From Allomuricauda sp. (lineage in GTDB: Bacteria; Bacteroidota; Bacteroidia; Flavobacteriales; Flavobacteriaceae): a stretch of 64,000 bases of DNA. A program made the translations under genes and the position numbers. Positions 41,766 through 50,539 of this stretch are shown in pieces (the stretch's first letter is position 1; each line of letters begins with the position of its first letter). The stretch spans positions 1-64,000 of the forward strand of contig NZ_PABT01000040.1 of the NCBI RefSeq assembly GCF_002699205.1, read 5' to 3'. A model generated the notes under the pieces. The model was not told the origin of the DNA. It saw only the letters and a list, made by a program, of their open reading frames with translations, and searched no databases.

Positions 41766-41822
41766 TCGGTCAAAAAAAATACCACAATGTCAAATATGAC
41801 AAACTGGCATTTGGTCGGTCAA
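41766..41822. promoter_or_regulatory. Candidate operator repeats between htpG and the TetR gene
   Basis: TCGGTCAA occurs at 41766-41773 and 41815-41822; between them TGTCAAATATGACA (41788-41801) is an inverted repeat with a 4-nt centre. The GGTC/GACC-rich half-sites resemble operators of TetR-family regulators in general shape. The site lies 30-90 nt upstream of the htpG start and about 230 nt from the TetR start, in the 317-nt region 41737-42053. The rest of that region contains only the hairpin at 41965 and no gene that I can support. Confidence 0.4.
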
Positions 41823-41964
41823 TTTTGTTTGTCCAATCAATTTTAACAAAACTTTGTTTATTAAAATAATAAAAACATTAAACAAAACAGTACCTTTACT
41901 GTAGTTATGGGAATATTGCTATGAAATAGTACTACATAACAGGTTTATTTATTGGTTAGGTTGT

Positions 41965-42000
41965 GAAAATGCACTTTCGGACGAAAGTGCATTTTCTTTA
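41965..42000 (+). terminator. Strong terminator-like hairpin upstream of the TetR gene
   Basis: GAAAATGCACTTTCG (41965-41979) pairs perfectly with 41982-41996 (15 bp, 2-nt loop) and is followed by TTTA. No gene ends here: htpG starts to the left and TetR starts 54 nt to the right. It may terminate a short leader RNA or small RNA transcribed on the plus strand, or act as an attenuator of the TetR-ABC1 operon. Confidence 0.65.
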
Positions 42001-42053
42001 AAAGTTCAGGTCCGATACCATCTCATGTTTTAACAAAACTTAAAAGAAATAAA

Positions 42054-42710
42054 ATGGCAAAAAATGAAAAAACCAAAATCACCGAGGATAAAATTATAAG
42101 CCTGTACATGAGGTCTGTATTGGAAAAAGAAAAAGGGCCGAGCTCGGTATTCAAGTTCTGTGAGGAACATAAGATAAAGGAAGAAGAATTTTATGGTTTC
42201 TTTGGTTCGTTGGAAGCATTACAGCAAACCATTTGGAACAAATTTTTTGACAATAGTTATGCATTGATGGAAAAGAACAAGCAATATGCCTCAATGACCA
42301 ATGAGGAAAAGATGCTTACCTTTTTCTTCACATTTTTTGAGAACCTTACATTGAACCGGAGTTATGTACTGTTCATAATGAAAGAACATAAATACTCCTT
42401 CGAAGGACTTATGCAGCTTAAAGGTCTACGAAAACGAATTAAGGATTTTGCTTCCACGCTCATAGAAGAACGCAATGATCGGAAAAACCTAAAAATCCTT
42501 AAATACAATGCTCCTTTGTTCTCCGAAGGTGCATGGTTGCAGTTTATGTTCATTTTAAAATTTTGGATGGAAGATGGCTCTCCCGGTTTTGAAAAAACGG
42601 ACATTGCCATAGAGAAATCCGTAACTACTATTTTTCAAATATTTGAAAGTGCACCATTGGAGAAAATTGTGGACTTTGGAAAATTCCTCTACAAGGAAAA
42701 ATTTGTATAA
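42054..42710 (+). CDS. TetR-family transcriptional regulator
   Basis: 218 residues. The HTH occupies the first ~55 residues (ITEDKIISLYMRSVLEKEKG, VFKFCEEHKIKEEEFYGFFGSLEAL), and the remainder is an all-helical ligand/dimer domain with LTLNRSYVLFIMKEHK and FSEGAWLQFMFILKFWMEDG. The C-terminal region resembles the Bacteroidota TetR type usually found beside an ABC1 kinase gene, which begins 5 nt downstream here. The pair is probably one operon. Whether it represses itself, htpG or another gene cannot be told from sequence alone. Confidence 0.82.
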   Translation: MAKNEKTKITEDKIISLYMRSVLEKEKGPSSVFKFCEEHKIKEEEFYGFFGSLEALQQTIWNKFFDNSYALMEKNKQYASMTNEEKMLTFFFTFFENLTLNRSYVLFIMKEHKYSFEGLMQLKGLRKRIKDFASTLIEERNDRKNLKILKYNAPLFSEGAWLQFMFILKFWMEDGSPGFEKTDIAIEKSVTTIFQIFESAPLEKIVDFGKFLYKEKFV

Positions 42711-42715
42711 GGCTG

Positions 42716-44026
42716 ATGAAAAGTTTGGATACCATTCCCACAGGGAAAATTGAAAGAGCGGGAAAGCTGGTGAAGACAGGGGTCAAAATTGGCGGCAACT
42801 ACGTGAAATACTATGGAAAAAAACTGGTTGATTCCGGGACCTCAAAAGACACCCTGGACCAGAACAATGCCGAAGATATCTACGATGGGCTTAAAAGTTT
42901 GAAGGGAAGTGCCCTCAAAGTGGCACAAATGCTCAGTATGGAGAAAAACCTTTTGCCCCGGGCCTATGTGGAAAAATTTTCCCTGTCCCAATTCTCAGTT
43001 CCCCCACTATCGGCACCATTGGTACGTAAGACCTTCAATAAATATTTAGGAGAGTATCCTGAGGATGTTTTTGATGATTTTGAAAAAGAAGCTGTGAACG
43101 CTGCCAGTATAGGACAAGTGCACAGAGCCGAAAAGAACGGTAAAAAGCTGGCTGTGAAAATCCAGTACCCAGGAATAGCCGAGAGCATTAGCAGTGATTT
43201 GGCCTTGGTAAAACCGGTGGCCATAAAAATGTTCAATTTAAAAGGGAAGGATTCTGATAAATATTTCAAGGAAATAGAACATAAGTTGGTAGAGGAGACC
43301 AACTATATTTTGGAGTTGGAGCAAAGCCATGAAATTACAACGGAATGTTCCATAATACCGAACATAAAATTCCCAAGATACTATCGGGAACTCTCCAGTG
43401 AGCGTATCTTAACAATGGACTGGATGGAAGGAACCCATTTAGGGGAGTTCACCCAAACCGATTTTGATGAAAAATTGGCGCATAGTTTGGGACAGGCACT
43501 TTGGGATTTTTACATGTTTCAAATCCATAGATTGCGAAAAGTCCACGCCGACCCGCACCCAGGCAACTTTTTAGTGAGTCCCAGGGGAGAGTTGATTGCC
43601 ATAGATTTTGGATGCATCAAAGAAATACCGGAAGAGTTTTATGTGCCCTATTTTGAATTGGCGAAAGAAGAGAACATCAACAATGATAAGGTATTTATGG
43701 AAAAGCTGTATGAATTGGAAATCCTAACGCATACAGATTCGGAAGAGGAGTTACAATTTTTTAAAGCATTGTTCAAAGAAATGCTCACCATTTTTACTTC
43801 TCCGTTCCATAAAGAAACATTCGATTTTGGGGATGCGGATTTTTGGTCCAACATCGCCAATCTTAGTGAAAGGTATTCCAAAGATGAACAGATACGGAAA
43901 ATGAATGGAAATCGTGGGTCAAAACATTTTTTGTACATCAACCGTACGTTTTTCGGACTTTATAATCTCCTGCACGACCTGAAAGCCAAGGTTAAGGTAA
44001 ATTCCTATGAATCGTTTTTAGATTGA
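42716..44026 (+). CDS. ABC1/UbiB-family atypical kinase (AarF-like)
   Basis: 436 residues. ABC1 features: the N-terminal extension with ALKVAQMLS at 66-74 (K68, Q71) where most family members read KxGQ, the Ala-rich loop NAASIGQVHRAE near 130, VKIQYPG, the catalytic HADPHPGNF and the DFG of AIDFGCIKEIP. These proteins help ubiquinone/isoprenoid lipid metabolism and are ATPase-like pseudokinases or kinases. Bacteroidota use menaquinone, so the role may be in quinone or lipid homeostasis (inference). It follows a TetR regulator by 5 nt and ends in a good terminator. Confidence 0.9.
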   Translation: MKSLDTIPTGKIERAGKLVKTGVKIGGNYVKYYGKKLVDSGTSKDTLDQNNAEDIYDGLKSLKGSALKVAQMLSMEKNLLPRAYVEKFSLSQFSVPPLSAPLVRKTFNKYLGEYPEDVFDDFEKEAVNAASIGQVHRAEKNGKKLAVKIQYPGIAESISSDLALVKPVAIKMFNLKGKDSDKYFKEIEHKLVEETNYILELEQSHEITTECSIIPNIKFPRYYRELSSERILTMDWMEGTHLGEFTQTDFDEKLAHSLGQALWDFYMFQIHRLRKVHADPHPGNFLVSPRGELIAIDFGCIKEIPEEFYVPYFELAKEENINNDKVFMEKLYELEILTHTDSEEELQFFKALFKEMLTIFTSPFHKETFDFGDADFWSNIANLSERYSKDEQIRKMNGNRGSKHFLYINRTFFGLYNLLHDLKAKVKVNSYESFLD

Positions 44027-44045
44027 TTTCATGTCCAGAAAATAA

Positions 44046-44083
44046 AATCCCGTTCGCAGTAAAATCATGGAACGGGATTTTTT
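44046..44083. terminator. Bidirectional Rho-independent terminator
   Basis: AATCCCGTTC (44046-44055) pairs with GAACGGGATT (44070-44079), followed by T residues on the plus strand and, on the minus strand, by TTTATTTT. It serves the ABC1 gene and the convergent S9 peptidase gene. Confidence 0.85.
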
Positions 44084-44102
44084 ATGCTTAAAAAGCCTTA
44101 GA

Positions 44103-46520
44103 TCATTTTTTTTGCTTTACATATTTTTCCAACCATTGGTCTTGTTCCCAAAGCATGTGCAAAATACTTTCCTTGGCTCGGTAGCCATGGCTCTCTTTTG
44201 GCAGCATGACCAGTCTAACGGTAGCCCCCAAACCTTTTAGGGCGTTAAAATAACGCTCACTTTGCATGGGGTATGTACCGGAATTATTGTCGGCTTCGCC
44301 GTGGATCAACAACAATGGAGTTTTCATTTTATCGGCGTGCATAAATGGGGACATGGCGTAGTACACCTCTGGTGCTTCCCAATAATTTCTTTCCTCACTT
44401 TGAAAACCAAATGGGGTCAAAGTTCTATTGTAGGCACCGCTTCGGGCAATTCCTGCGGCAAATAGATCGGAGTGGGAAAGGAGGTTGGCTACCATAAAGG
44501 CCCCATAACTGTGTCCGCCCACTGCAATACGGTTGCGATCAATGTAGCCCAATGCATCCACTGCATCAATGGCAGCTTTGGCGTTGGCCACTAATTGACT
44601 TCTAAAGCTATCGTTGGGCTGTTCGTCACCTTCTCCAATAATTGGGAAGGCGGCATCATCCAAGACCACATAGCCTTTGGTTACCCAGTAAATGGGCGAC
44701 CCCCAATAGGGATACGTGAACTCATTGGGGTTTGAGGTGTTTTGCGATGCACTGTTCTTATCCTTGTATTCCCTTGGATATGCCCATAAGATCATTGGCA
44801 TTTTTTCTTTCTTCTCCATGTCGTAGCCAACAGGAAGGTATAAGGTTGCTGAAAGTTCCAATCCGTCATCCCTCTTATAGGTTATTACCTCTTTGTGTAC
44901 GTTTTGAATGCTCTTGTACGGATTTTCAAAATCTGTCAACTGTACCGGGCCTTTTCGTTTGACCAAACTCTTGTAATAGTAATTTGGGTACTCGTTTGCT
45001 GATTCAATCCGAACTAAAAGTTGGTCTTTCTTTGGGTCGTAATCAATCAAGTTTTCAAGTTTGCCTTCCAGCTTGGAAGTGTACAGCCTTGTTTTTTTAA
45101 GACTCTTCAGATTCATTTTTTCAACAAAAGGAAACTGCCCTTTTTCGGTATACCCATCCCCGATTAGGTAGGCATTGTTGTTTTTGTCCAAGGATAAGAC
45201 CCAACTGCCATTTTTGTCCCTTTTGGTGACAAAACTTCCAGGGTCACTATACACATCCTGATAATTTCTGTCCACAATGATTTGAGCGCCTTTTTCTGGG
45301 TTGGAGGGATCAAAAACATAGGTTTTTGTGTTTCTGTTGTTCCACCAACGATCGTGGGCAATGGCCAGATTGTCGTTGCCCCATTGTATGTAACTAAACC
45401 TGTTTTTGGTTTTTAGAATAGATCTTCCCTCACCATCAAAAGGTGCTTCGAGTTCAAACACTTCATCTCGGAAAGGTACTTCGTTTTCTGGGTCACCGCC
45501 ATCCAAAGCCTTTACATAAGTAATGGTCGCCGGTTTGTCGTTTCTCCATCCAATGTTTCGCATTCCGGTCCTGGTCGCCATAAACCCTTTGGGAAGGTCT
45601 TCTATAAGTGGAACCTTTAATAAGGTTTTGACCTTACTGCCATCATTCTTGTACACGGTGGTGGTGTTCGGGAATCTATAATAAGGGACCAAATAGGAGA
45701 AAGGCTTGTCCAAGGTTACCGTCATCACATATTCCCCGTCGGGTGAAAAACTGATGCTAGTGTAAAGGTTGGCATCTTTCCACTTGGTCTTGCTACCGTC
45801 GAGTCTTACACGATACAGTTCTGAACGGGCCAATTGTTCAAAATTGAACTCATCGTTAGGGTTCTTTAATAGATCCTGATAGGTTCTGTTCTGGGCCTTT
45901 TTGCCATCATTGGTGGAAATAGTTGGTCCTTCTGGAACGGCTTCGTCCACATTGATCAACGGTTTTCTGTCGGAAGGCAACATTTTTACCAAAATGGATT
46001 CTCCATCTTTAAACCAATTGATGATGTCCCTCATATTGGCATTGACATTGGTATCCGTAATTGATCTGGCCGAGGCCGATTTTAAATCCAACACCATAAC
46101 CTCCACACCTTCTGGTGTAGTGTTGGTGAAGGCTATTTTGGATTGATCGGGAGACCAACTAAAGTTGGCCAATCGTGGATTTTCGGACAAACCTGTTACT
46201 TGAACACCATCTTTTTCACCAATTTCCTTTACTAAAATATTGTTGAAGTAATTGGTGCGGCTTCCGATGTTGGTTTTAGGATTGATTCGCAGACCGGCAA
46301 GTCTGAGTTCGGGTTCCGATAATTCGGCAATTGTTTTGTAATAGTCCCTGTAAAGCAATACCATATACTTACCATTGTCCGAGATGAGTACACTGGGTGC
46401 CAAAGGGGCGTTTACAAGTTCTAAAATTTCATCTGAGGGTTGCTGATAAGTAAGTTTTTCCTGGGCTTGAGTCAAACTTATGGTAAAAGCAGCCAAGAAT
46501 AACCAAACGTATTTTTTCAT
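44103..46520 (-). CDS. S9 family serine peptidase (glutamyl endopeptidase-like)
   Basis: 805 residues, signal peptide ending near LTQAQ (~19). A long beta-propeller N-terminal region is followed by the alpha/beta-hydrolase domain with nucleophile motif GGHSYGAFM, acid in LIHGEADNNSGTYP and catalytic His in PKESHGYRA. The overall order and the size fit the S9D glutamyl endopeptidase group seen in plants and Bacteroidota. It is exported, probably periplasmic. It is distinct from the 676-residue S9 peptidase at 8013-10043, having a larger N-terminal part. Confidence 0.92.
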   Translation of the reverse strand: MKKYVWLFLAAFTISLTQAQEKLTYQQPSDEILELVNAPLAPSVLISDNGKYMVLLYRDYYKTIAELSEPELRLAGLRINPKTNIGSRTNYFNNILVKEIGEKDGVQVTGLSENPRLANFSWSPDQSKIAFTNTTPEGVEVMVLDLKSASARSITDTNVNANMRDIINWFKDGESILVKMLPSDRKPLINVDEAVPEGPTISTNDGKKAQNRTYQDLLKNPNDEFNFEQLARSELYRVRLDGSKTKWKDANLYTSISFSPDGEYVMTVTLDKPFSYLVPYYRFPNTTTVYKNDGSKVKTLLKVPLIEDLPKGFMATRTGMRNIGWRNDKPATITYVKALDGGDPENEVPFRDEVFELEAPFDGEGRSILKTKNRFSYIQWGNDNLAIAHDRWWNNRNTKTYVFDPSNPEKGAQIIVDRNYQDVYSDPGSFVTKRDKNGSWVLSLDKNNNAYLIGDGYTEKGQFPFVEKMNLKSLKKTRLYTSKLEGKLENLIDYDPKKDQLLVRIESANEYPNYYYKSLVKRKGPVQLTDFENPYKSIQNVHKEVITYKRDDGLELSATLYLPVGYDMEKKEKMPMILWAYPREYKDKNSASQNTSNPNEFTYPYWGSPIYWVTKGYVVLDDAAFPIIGEGDEQPNDSFRSQLVANAKAAIDAVDALGYIDRNRIAVGGHSYGAFMVANLLSHSDLFAAGIARSGAYNRTLTPFGFQSEERNYWEAPEVYYAMSPFMHADKMKTPLLLIHGEADNNSGTYPMQSERYFNALKGLGATVRLVMLPKESHGYRAKESILHMLWEQDQWLEKYVKQKK

Positions 46521-46619
46521 TATCTTGTTTAAATTTAAAATGAGTGAATTTTTGAGGATTTTTAAAAGTACAATTTTTTAAAAAGTTTTATTTTGCCGAT
46601 ATGTTGAAAATTTGGCGTG

Positions 46620-46627
46620 TAAATTTG
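46620..46627 (+). promoter_or_regulatory. Bacteroidota-type -7 promoter element for the KAS III gene
   Basis: TAAATTTG matches the TAnnTTTG consensus 44 nt upstream of the ATG. A TTTG at 46592-46595 gives a spacer of 24 nt, slightly long for the -33 element. Confidence 0.45.
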
Positions 46628-46670
46628 CTAATTTTCAAATTCTAACGATTTTTTATTTAAAATATAATAC

Positions 46671-47678
46671 ATGTACAATTCCAAGATTACTGGACTAGGT
46701 TTTTACGTCCCTGAAAATGTAGTTACTAACGATGACCTGTCCAAAGTAATGGACACCAATGATGAATGGATACAAGAACGCACCGGAATAAAGGAAAGGC
46801 GCCACGTGGTCAAAGGAACCGATACCACCACGTCAATGGGGGTAAAGGCAGCCCAAAAGGCAATAGAGCGTGCAGGTATAGATAAGGATGATATTGAGTT
46901 TATTGTATTTGCGACCCTAAGTCCTGATTACTATTTCCCTGGGCCCGGGGTGTTGGTCCAACGCGATTTAGGTCTAAAAACTGTGGGTGCACTGGATGTA
47001 AGAAACCAATGTTCCGGTTTTGTGTATGCAATTTCCGTTGCGGACCAATATATTAAGAGCGGTATGTACAAGAATGTGCTTGTAATCGGTTCTGAACTGC
47101 ATTCACATGGTTTGGACATGACCACCAGGGGCAGGGGGGTTTCCGTGATTTTTGGTGATGGTGCAGGAGCAGCGGTACTTACGCGTGAAGAAGATACATC
47201 TAAAGGAATCCTTTCCACCCACCTACATTCCGAAGGTCAGTATGCCGAAGAACTTTCTTTGGTTGCTCCAGGTATGGGAAAACGTTGGGTCAATGATATT
47301 ATCGCCGATAATGATCCGGAGGATACTTCTTATTATCCTTATATGAATGGACAATTCGTGTTTAAGAATGCAGTGGTCCGTTTTAGTGAGGTGATTATGG
47401 AAGGGTTGAATAAAAATAATTTGGCCCCAACAGATATTGATATGCTGATTCCCCATCAGGCCAATTTGAGGATATCCCAATTTATCCAAAAGAAATTTGG
47501 GTTGAAGGACGATCAGGTGTACAACAATATCATGAAATATGGAAATACCACGGCTGCATCAATTCCAATTGCCCTTACGGAGGCATGGGAGTCTGGAAAG
47601 ATCAAAGAAGGTGATTTGGTTGTATTAGCTGCTTTTGGTAGTGGCTTTACCTGGGGCAGTGTGATTATTAGATGGTAA
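46671..47678 (+). CDS. 3-oxoacyl-[ACP] synthase III family protein (KAS III)
   Basis: 335 residues. The thiolase-like catalytic triad is in place: C114 in DVRNQCSGFVYA, H262 in IPHQANLRI and N292 in KYGNTTAAS. FabH condenses acetyl-CoA with malonyl-ACP to start fatty-acid synthesis; Flavobacteriaceae often have several KAS III paralogs, some for branched starters or other condensations. There is no plsX or rpmF neighbour, so this is probably the secondary paralog rather than the main fabH (inference). Monocistronic with its own promoter and terminator. Confidence 0.9.
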   Translation: MYNSKITGLGFYVPENVVTNDDLSKVMDTNDEWIQERTGIKERRHVVKGTDTTTSMGVKAAQKAIERAGIDKDDIEFIVFATLSPDYYFPGPGVLVQRDLGLKTVGALDVRNQCSGFVYAISVADQYIKSGMYKNVLVIGSELHSHGLDMTTRGRGVSVIFGDGAGAAVLTREEDTSKGILSTHLHSEGQYAEELSLVAPGMGKRWVNDIIADNDPEDTSYYPYMNGQFVFKNAVVRFSEVIMEGLNKNNLAPTDIDMLIPHQANLRISQFIQKKFGLKDDQVYNNIMKYGNTTAASIPIALTEAWESGKIKEGDLVVLAAFGSGFTWGSVIIRW

Positions 47679-47715
47679 GCTTCCTATTGTAATAAGTAAA
47701 AAACAACAATAAAAT

Positions 47716-47745
47716 AAAACCCCGATCCTTTAGGATCGGGGTTTT
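47716..47745. terminator. Bidirectional Rho-independent terminator
   Basis: AAAACCCCGATCCT (47716-47729) pairs with AGGATCGGGGTTTT (47732-47745); each end is T-rich on its own strand. It ends the KAS III gene and the convergent receptor gene. Confidence 0.92.
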
Positions 47746-47799
47746 TGATTGATGCCCCCATAAGGTAACCAACACTCAAATATGTGGCATCAATATTTC

Positions 47800-50250
47800 T
47801 TAAAGGATACCACCGCCGCTTTGTTTGGTATTGTTGTCCCTTCTTTTACGTTGTTTGGCGCGGTTTTTTCCACTTCCAAATCGGTACGATAGACCAACGT
47901 AAACATTATTGCTCTCCCAATTGAAAGCACCTTCTTGTGCGTATGGGTAATCTCCTTCGAATGCAAAGCGCATGGTATTGAAAATATCGTTATAGTTAAA
48001 ACTTAAAGTACCCTTGCCCTCAGCAAAACTGTATCGAGCTCCCAAATTCACAAAATACATGGGGTCTGCATCAAACTGAATGCTTTTGTTTCTTCCTCGG
48101 TAAAACCCAAAAGCTTGCAGGGTCAATTTTTTGGTTACGGTAAAGCTATTGTTCATTCTGAGGTTCCACGCCGTGTTATCTACCTTTACCCTTTCTTCTA
48201 AAATATCGTCCTCGCTTGGGTTGGGGTCTGTGGTGTTCAATATCTCTGTGAGCCCTCTTTGTGTCTGTGAAAAAAGGTCGAAACTACCATTAATGCTCCA
48301 CCATTTTATAGGTTTGTAATTGGCGGATAGTTCAATTCCATACGCGGATGTGTCGTCAAAATTATCATAGGTCAAAATAGTTTTGTTCAAATCCAATCTA
48401 TCCACATAGACCGCTCTATTGATTTCGTCGGAAATACTTCTGTAGAAAACACCTCCGGTAATGCTTCCATTTTTGATTCTTTTCGTGTAATTGGCCTCAT
48501 AAGAACTCGTAAACTGAGGGACGAGGTTTGGGTTTCCAAAAGATGAGATCAGAGGTGTGGCAAATTCCCGAATAGGGTTTACCTGTTGTAGTCCTGGTCT
48601 ATCCACACGTCTGCTATAGCTAATTTGTAGCTGGTCTTTTTCATTTGGTTTATAAGTAACGAATGCGGAGGGATATATTTCGGTATACTTGTCGGTAAAG
48701 GCACGTACGGCATTGGTGTCGGCCTTCACCTGTACATCTTCGATGCGAACACCCACTTGGTAGGACCATTTCTCATAGGATTGACCAAAAGTGGCATAAG
48801 CGGAATAAATATCCATATCGTAGATAAATTTTGTAGATGGTATGGAAACCAGTTCTCCGTTGGAGTTGTAGGATTGCCCAGTTGAGGCGTAATCCACATC
48901 GGTCTCAAAATTTCTTGATTCCAGTCCTATTTCCAGTTTGGAAATGCTGTCCAACGGGTTTACGTAATCCAGATTGGTGGTGGTCTGTGTTCTTTCAGTG
49001 TCCACAAAATCCATGTAATCAGGATATAGGGAAGCCCCTACCGAACTAAAGTCTGCATCTTCATTGCTATTGTAGCGGTTATGGTCTACTTCGAGCTCAA
49101 TATTGTGGCCTTCTTTTGCAAATTCAAGTTTATAATCAAAATTATATTGCTCACTTAAATTATCGGAAATGTTGGTCGTGTATTGGGTCACATTTTGAGA
49201 AGGTTCATCCAAGTAATTTACCTTGGTTTTACCATATCCTTTGCCATCGTAGGTATTTTGGTTGGTAAAGAAGGAAATGGTGTTTTTGTCGTTCAGGTAA
49301 AAATCCACCCCCAATTTATACAGATGGGATTTATTGTTATTGTTGAAATCAAATATTTGGAGGGAATTTTCATCTATTCTTAAAATGCTCCCATCGTTGA
49401 CCCATTTACCAATATTGTTTCCATAATTTCCGTAAAAGTTGAATTTTCCATTTCGGTAGTTCAAGTCTATTGAACTATTGAATTTGGCCTCGATACCTTT
49501 GGTAAGTCCCATGTTCACATTTCCATTAAAACCAATATTTGCGTTTTTGTGCAATACAATGTTGATGATTCCGCTCATGCCCTCTGGGTTATATTTGGCG
49601 GATGGGTTGGTGATCAGTTCTATGGATTTTATGGCCGTGGAGGGAATTTGCTTGAGCAGCTGGGCCACAGGTACGTTGGACAACTTGCCGTCTACCATTA
49701 CCCTTACATTCGAATTTCCACGTAGGGTAATATCACCTGTCTGTGCATCAACATTCACAGAAGGGATGTTGTTCATGATATCGGAAGCCGAAGCACCTGC
49801 GGTGGTAAGGTCTTTCCCTACATTGATTACCTTTCTGTCCACTCGCTGTTCTATAGTGGTGCGTTCGGCTACCAGTTCCACTCCTTCCAACTCTTTGGTT
49901 TCTTCCTCCAAGGTCACGGTTCCAATATTCAAGTTGCGTTTTCCTTTGGCGATCACCAATTTTTGTGAATACGTTTTGTACCCAATGAACTGTACTTCAA
50001 AAATAAAAGTGCCATCGGGCAGTTCCTTTATTTCAAAACTTCCATCATCATTGGTTATGCTTCCGGTGATGGTCTTTGTGCCATCCTCGGACTTTATTAC
50101 CACGGCCGCATAGGGTACAGGTTGATTGGTAAGATTGTCAACAACGTTTCCATTGATGGAACCCAATGCGTTTTCGGGGTCGTTGGCAAAAGATATAAAA
50201 TGGGATATGGTGCACAGGAACAGTGCAAAAAGTAAGTTTACTTTTTTCAT
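47800..50250 (-). CDS. TonB-dependent receptor with carboxypeptidase-like domain, outer-membrane beta-barrel family
   Basis: 816 residues. The signal peptide ends around FISFAN (~22); residues ~30-115 form a carboxypeptidase regulatory-like domain (GNVVDNLTNQPVPYAAVVI, GSFEIKELPDGTF, VEFIGY-like), followed by the plug (SASDIMNNIPSVNVD, LRGNSNVRVMVDGK, IELITNPSAKYNPEG) and a barrel of the OMP_b-brl_3 type. The C-terminus has a basic, Gly-rich tail after the last strand (RAKQRKRRDNNTKQSGGGIL). Two ECF-type promoter motifs lie upstream on its strand, so it is a predicted ECF sigma target. The substrate is unknown. Confidence 0.9.
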   Translation of the reverse strand: MKKVNLLFALFLCTISHFISFANDPENALGSINGNVVDNLTNQPVPYAAVVIKSEDGTKTITGSITNDDGSFEIKELPDGTFIFEVQFIGYKTYSQKLVIAKGKRNLNIGTVTLEEETKELEGVELVAERTTIEQRVDRKVINVGKDLTTAGASASDIMNNIPSVNVDAQTGDITLRGNSNVRVMVDGKLSNVPVAQLLKQIPSTAIKSIELITNPSAKYNPEGMSGIINIVLHKNANIGFNGNVNMGLTKGIEAKFNSSIDLNYRNGKFNFYGNYGNNIGKWVNDGSILRIDENSLQIFDFNNNNKSHLYKLGVDFYLNDKNTISFFTNQNTYDGKGYGKTKVNYLDEPSQNVTQYTTNISDNLSEQYNFDYKLEFAKEGHNIELEVDHNRYNSNEDADFSSVGASLYPDYMDFVDTERTQTTTNLDYVNPLDSISKLEIGLESRNFETDVDYASTGQSYNSNGELVSIPSTKFIYDMDIYSAYATFGQSYEKWSYQVGVRIEDVQVKADTNAVRAFTDKYTEIYPSAFVTYKPNEKDQLQISYSRRVDRPGLQQVNPIREFATPLISSFGNPNLVPQFTSSYEANYTKRIKNGSITGGVFYRSISDEINRAVYVDRLDLNKTILTYDNFDDTSAYGIELSANYKPIKWWSINGSFDLFSQTQRGLTEILNTTDPNPSEDDILEERVKVDNTAWNLRMNNSFTVTKKLTLQAFGFYRGRNKSIQFDADPMYFVNLGARYSFAEGKGTLSFNYNDIFNTMRFAFEGDYPYAQEGAFNWESNNVYVGLSYRFGSGKNRAKQRKRRDNNTKQSGGGIL

Positions 50251-50301
50251 GAGTAGTTCGTTTTTTGATTGATGATTTTGATTGATTGATGATGCTTCTA
50301 A

Positions 50302-50327
50302 GACGACCGATTCTTATGAATGTTACA
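50302..50327 (-). promoter_or_regulatory. Predicted ECF sigma promoter (TGTAAC-N16-CGTC), site D
   Basis: On the minus strand TGTAAC is at 50327-50322 and CGTC at 50305-50302 with a 16-nt spacer, matching site A. The expected start near 50294 would leave a ~44-nt leader before the receptor ATG. Confidence 0.68.
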
Positions 50328-50424
50328 GAAAGAGTTTATTTTAACACTCTTTAACATTGCAGTGTTGTAAAATATCCAATGTTGTAAGGTGTCCTGAATT
50401 TGTCAGACAATTAAGAAGGAATAT

Positions 50425-50458
50425 AAAAAGAAGAAACCCCGGTAAAAATACCGGGGTT
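50425..50458 (-). terminator. Rho-independent terminator within the divergent region
   Basis: AACCCCGGTA (50435-50444 on plus) pairs with TACCGGGGTT (50449-50458), loop AAAA. On the minus strand the stem is followed by TTTCTTCTTTTTAT, a good U tract; on the plus strand it is not. It lies between two divergent genes, where neither gene needs a terminator. Confidence 0.8.
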
Positions 50459-50532
50459 ATACATTGATAAGCTATACTAAACACTAACCATTAACTATAA
50501 AAATACAGTCTTACCAATGACAATAAGTTATA
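50425..50532 (-). ncRNA. Predicted small RNA or attenuated leader upstream of the receptor gene
   Basis: Bounded by ECF promoter site E and by a Rho-independent terminator at 50425-50458. Length would be about 105 nt. It contains a 17-codon frame (ATG at 50464-50462 on the minus strand) that runs through the hairpin; translation is not supported otherwise. Could be a regulatory sRNA or, if the terminator is leaky, a long leader of the receptor mRNA. The intergenic region is 50251-50598, and apart from these elements I see no gene in it. Confidence 0.45.
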
Positions 50533-50539
50533 ACAAATA

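Noticed and set aside
49478-50113. 211-residue open frame antisense to the TonB-dependent receptor
   Set aside because: No family features; receptor domains on the other strand are clear.
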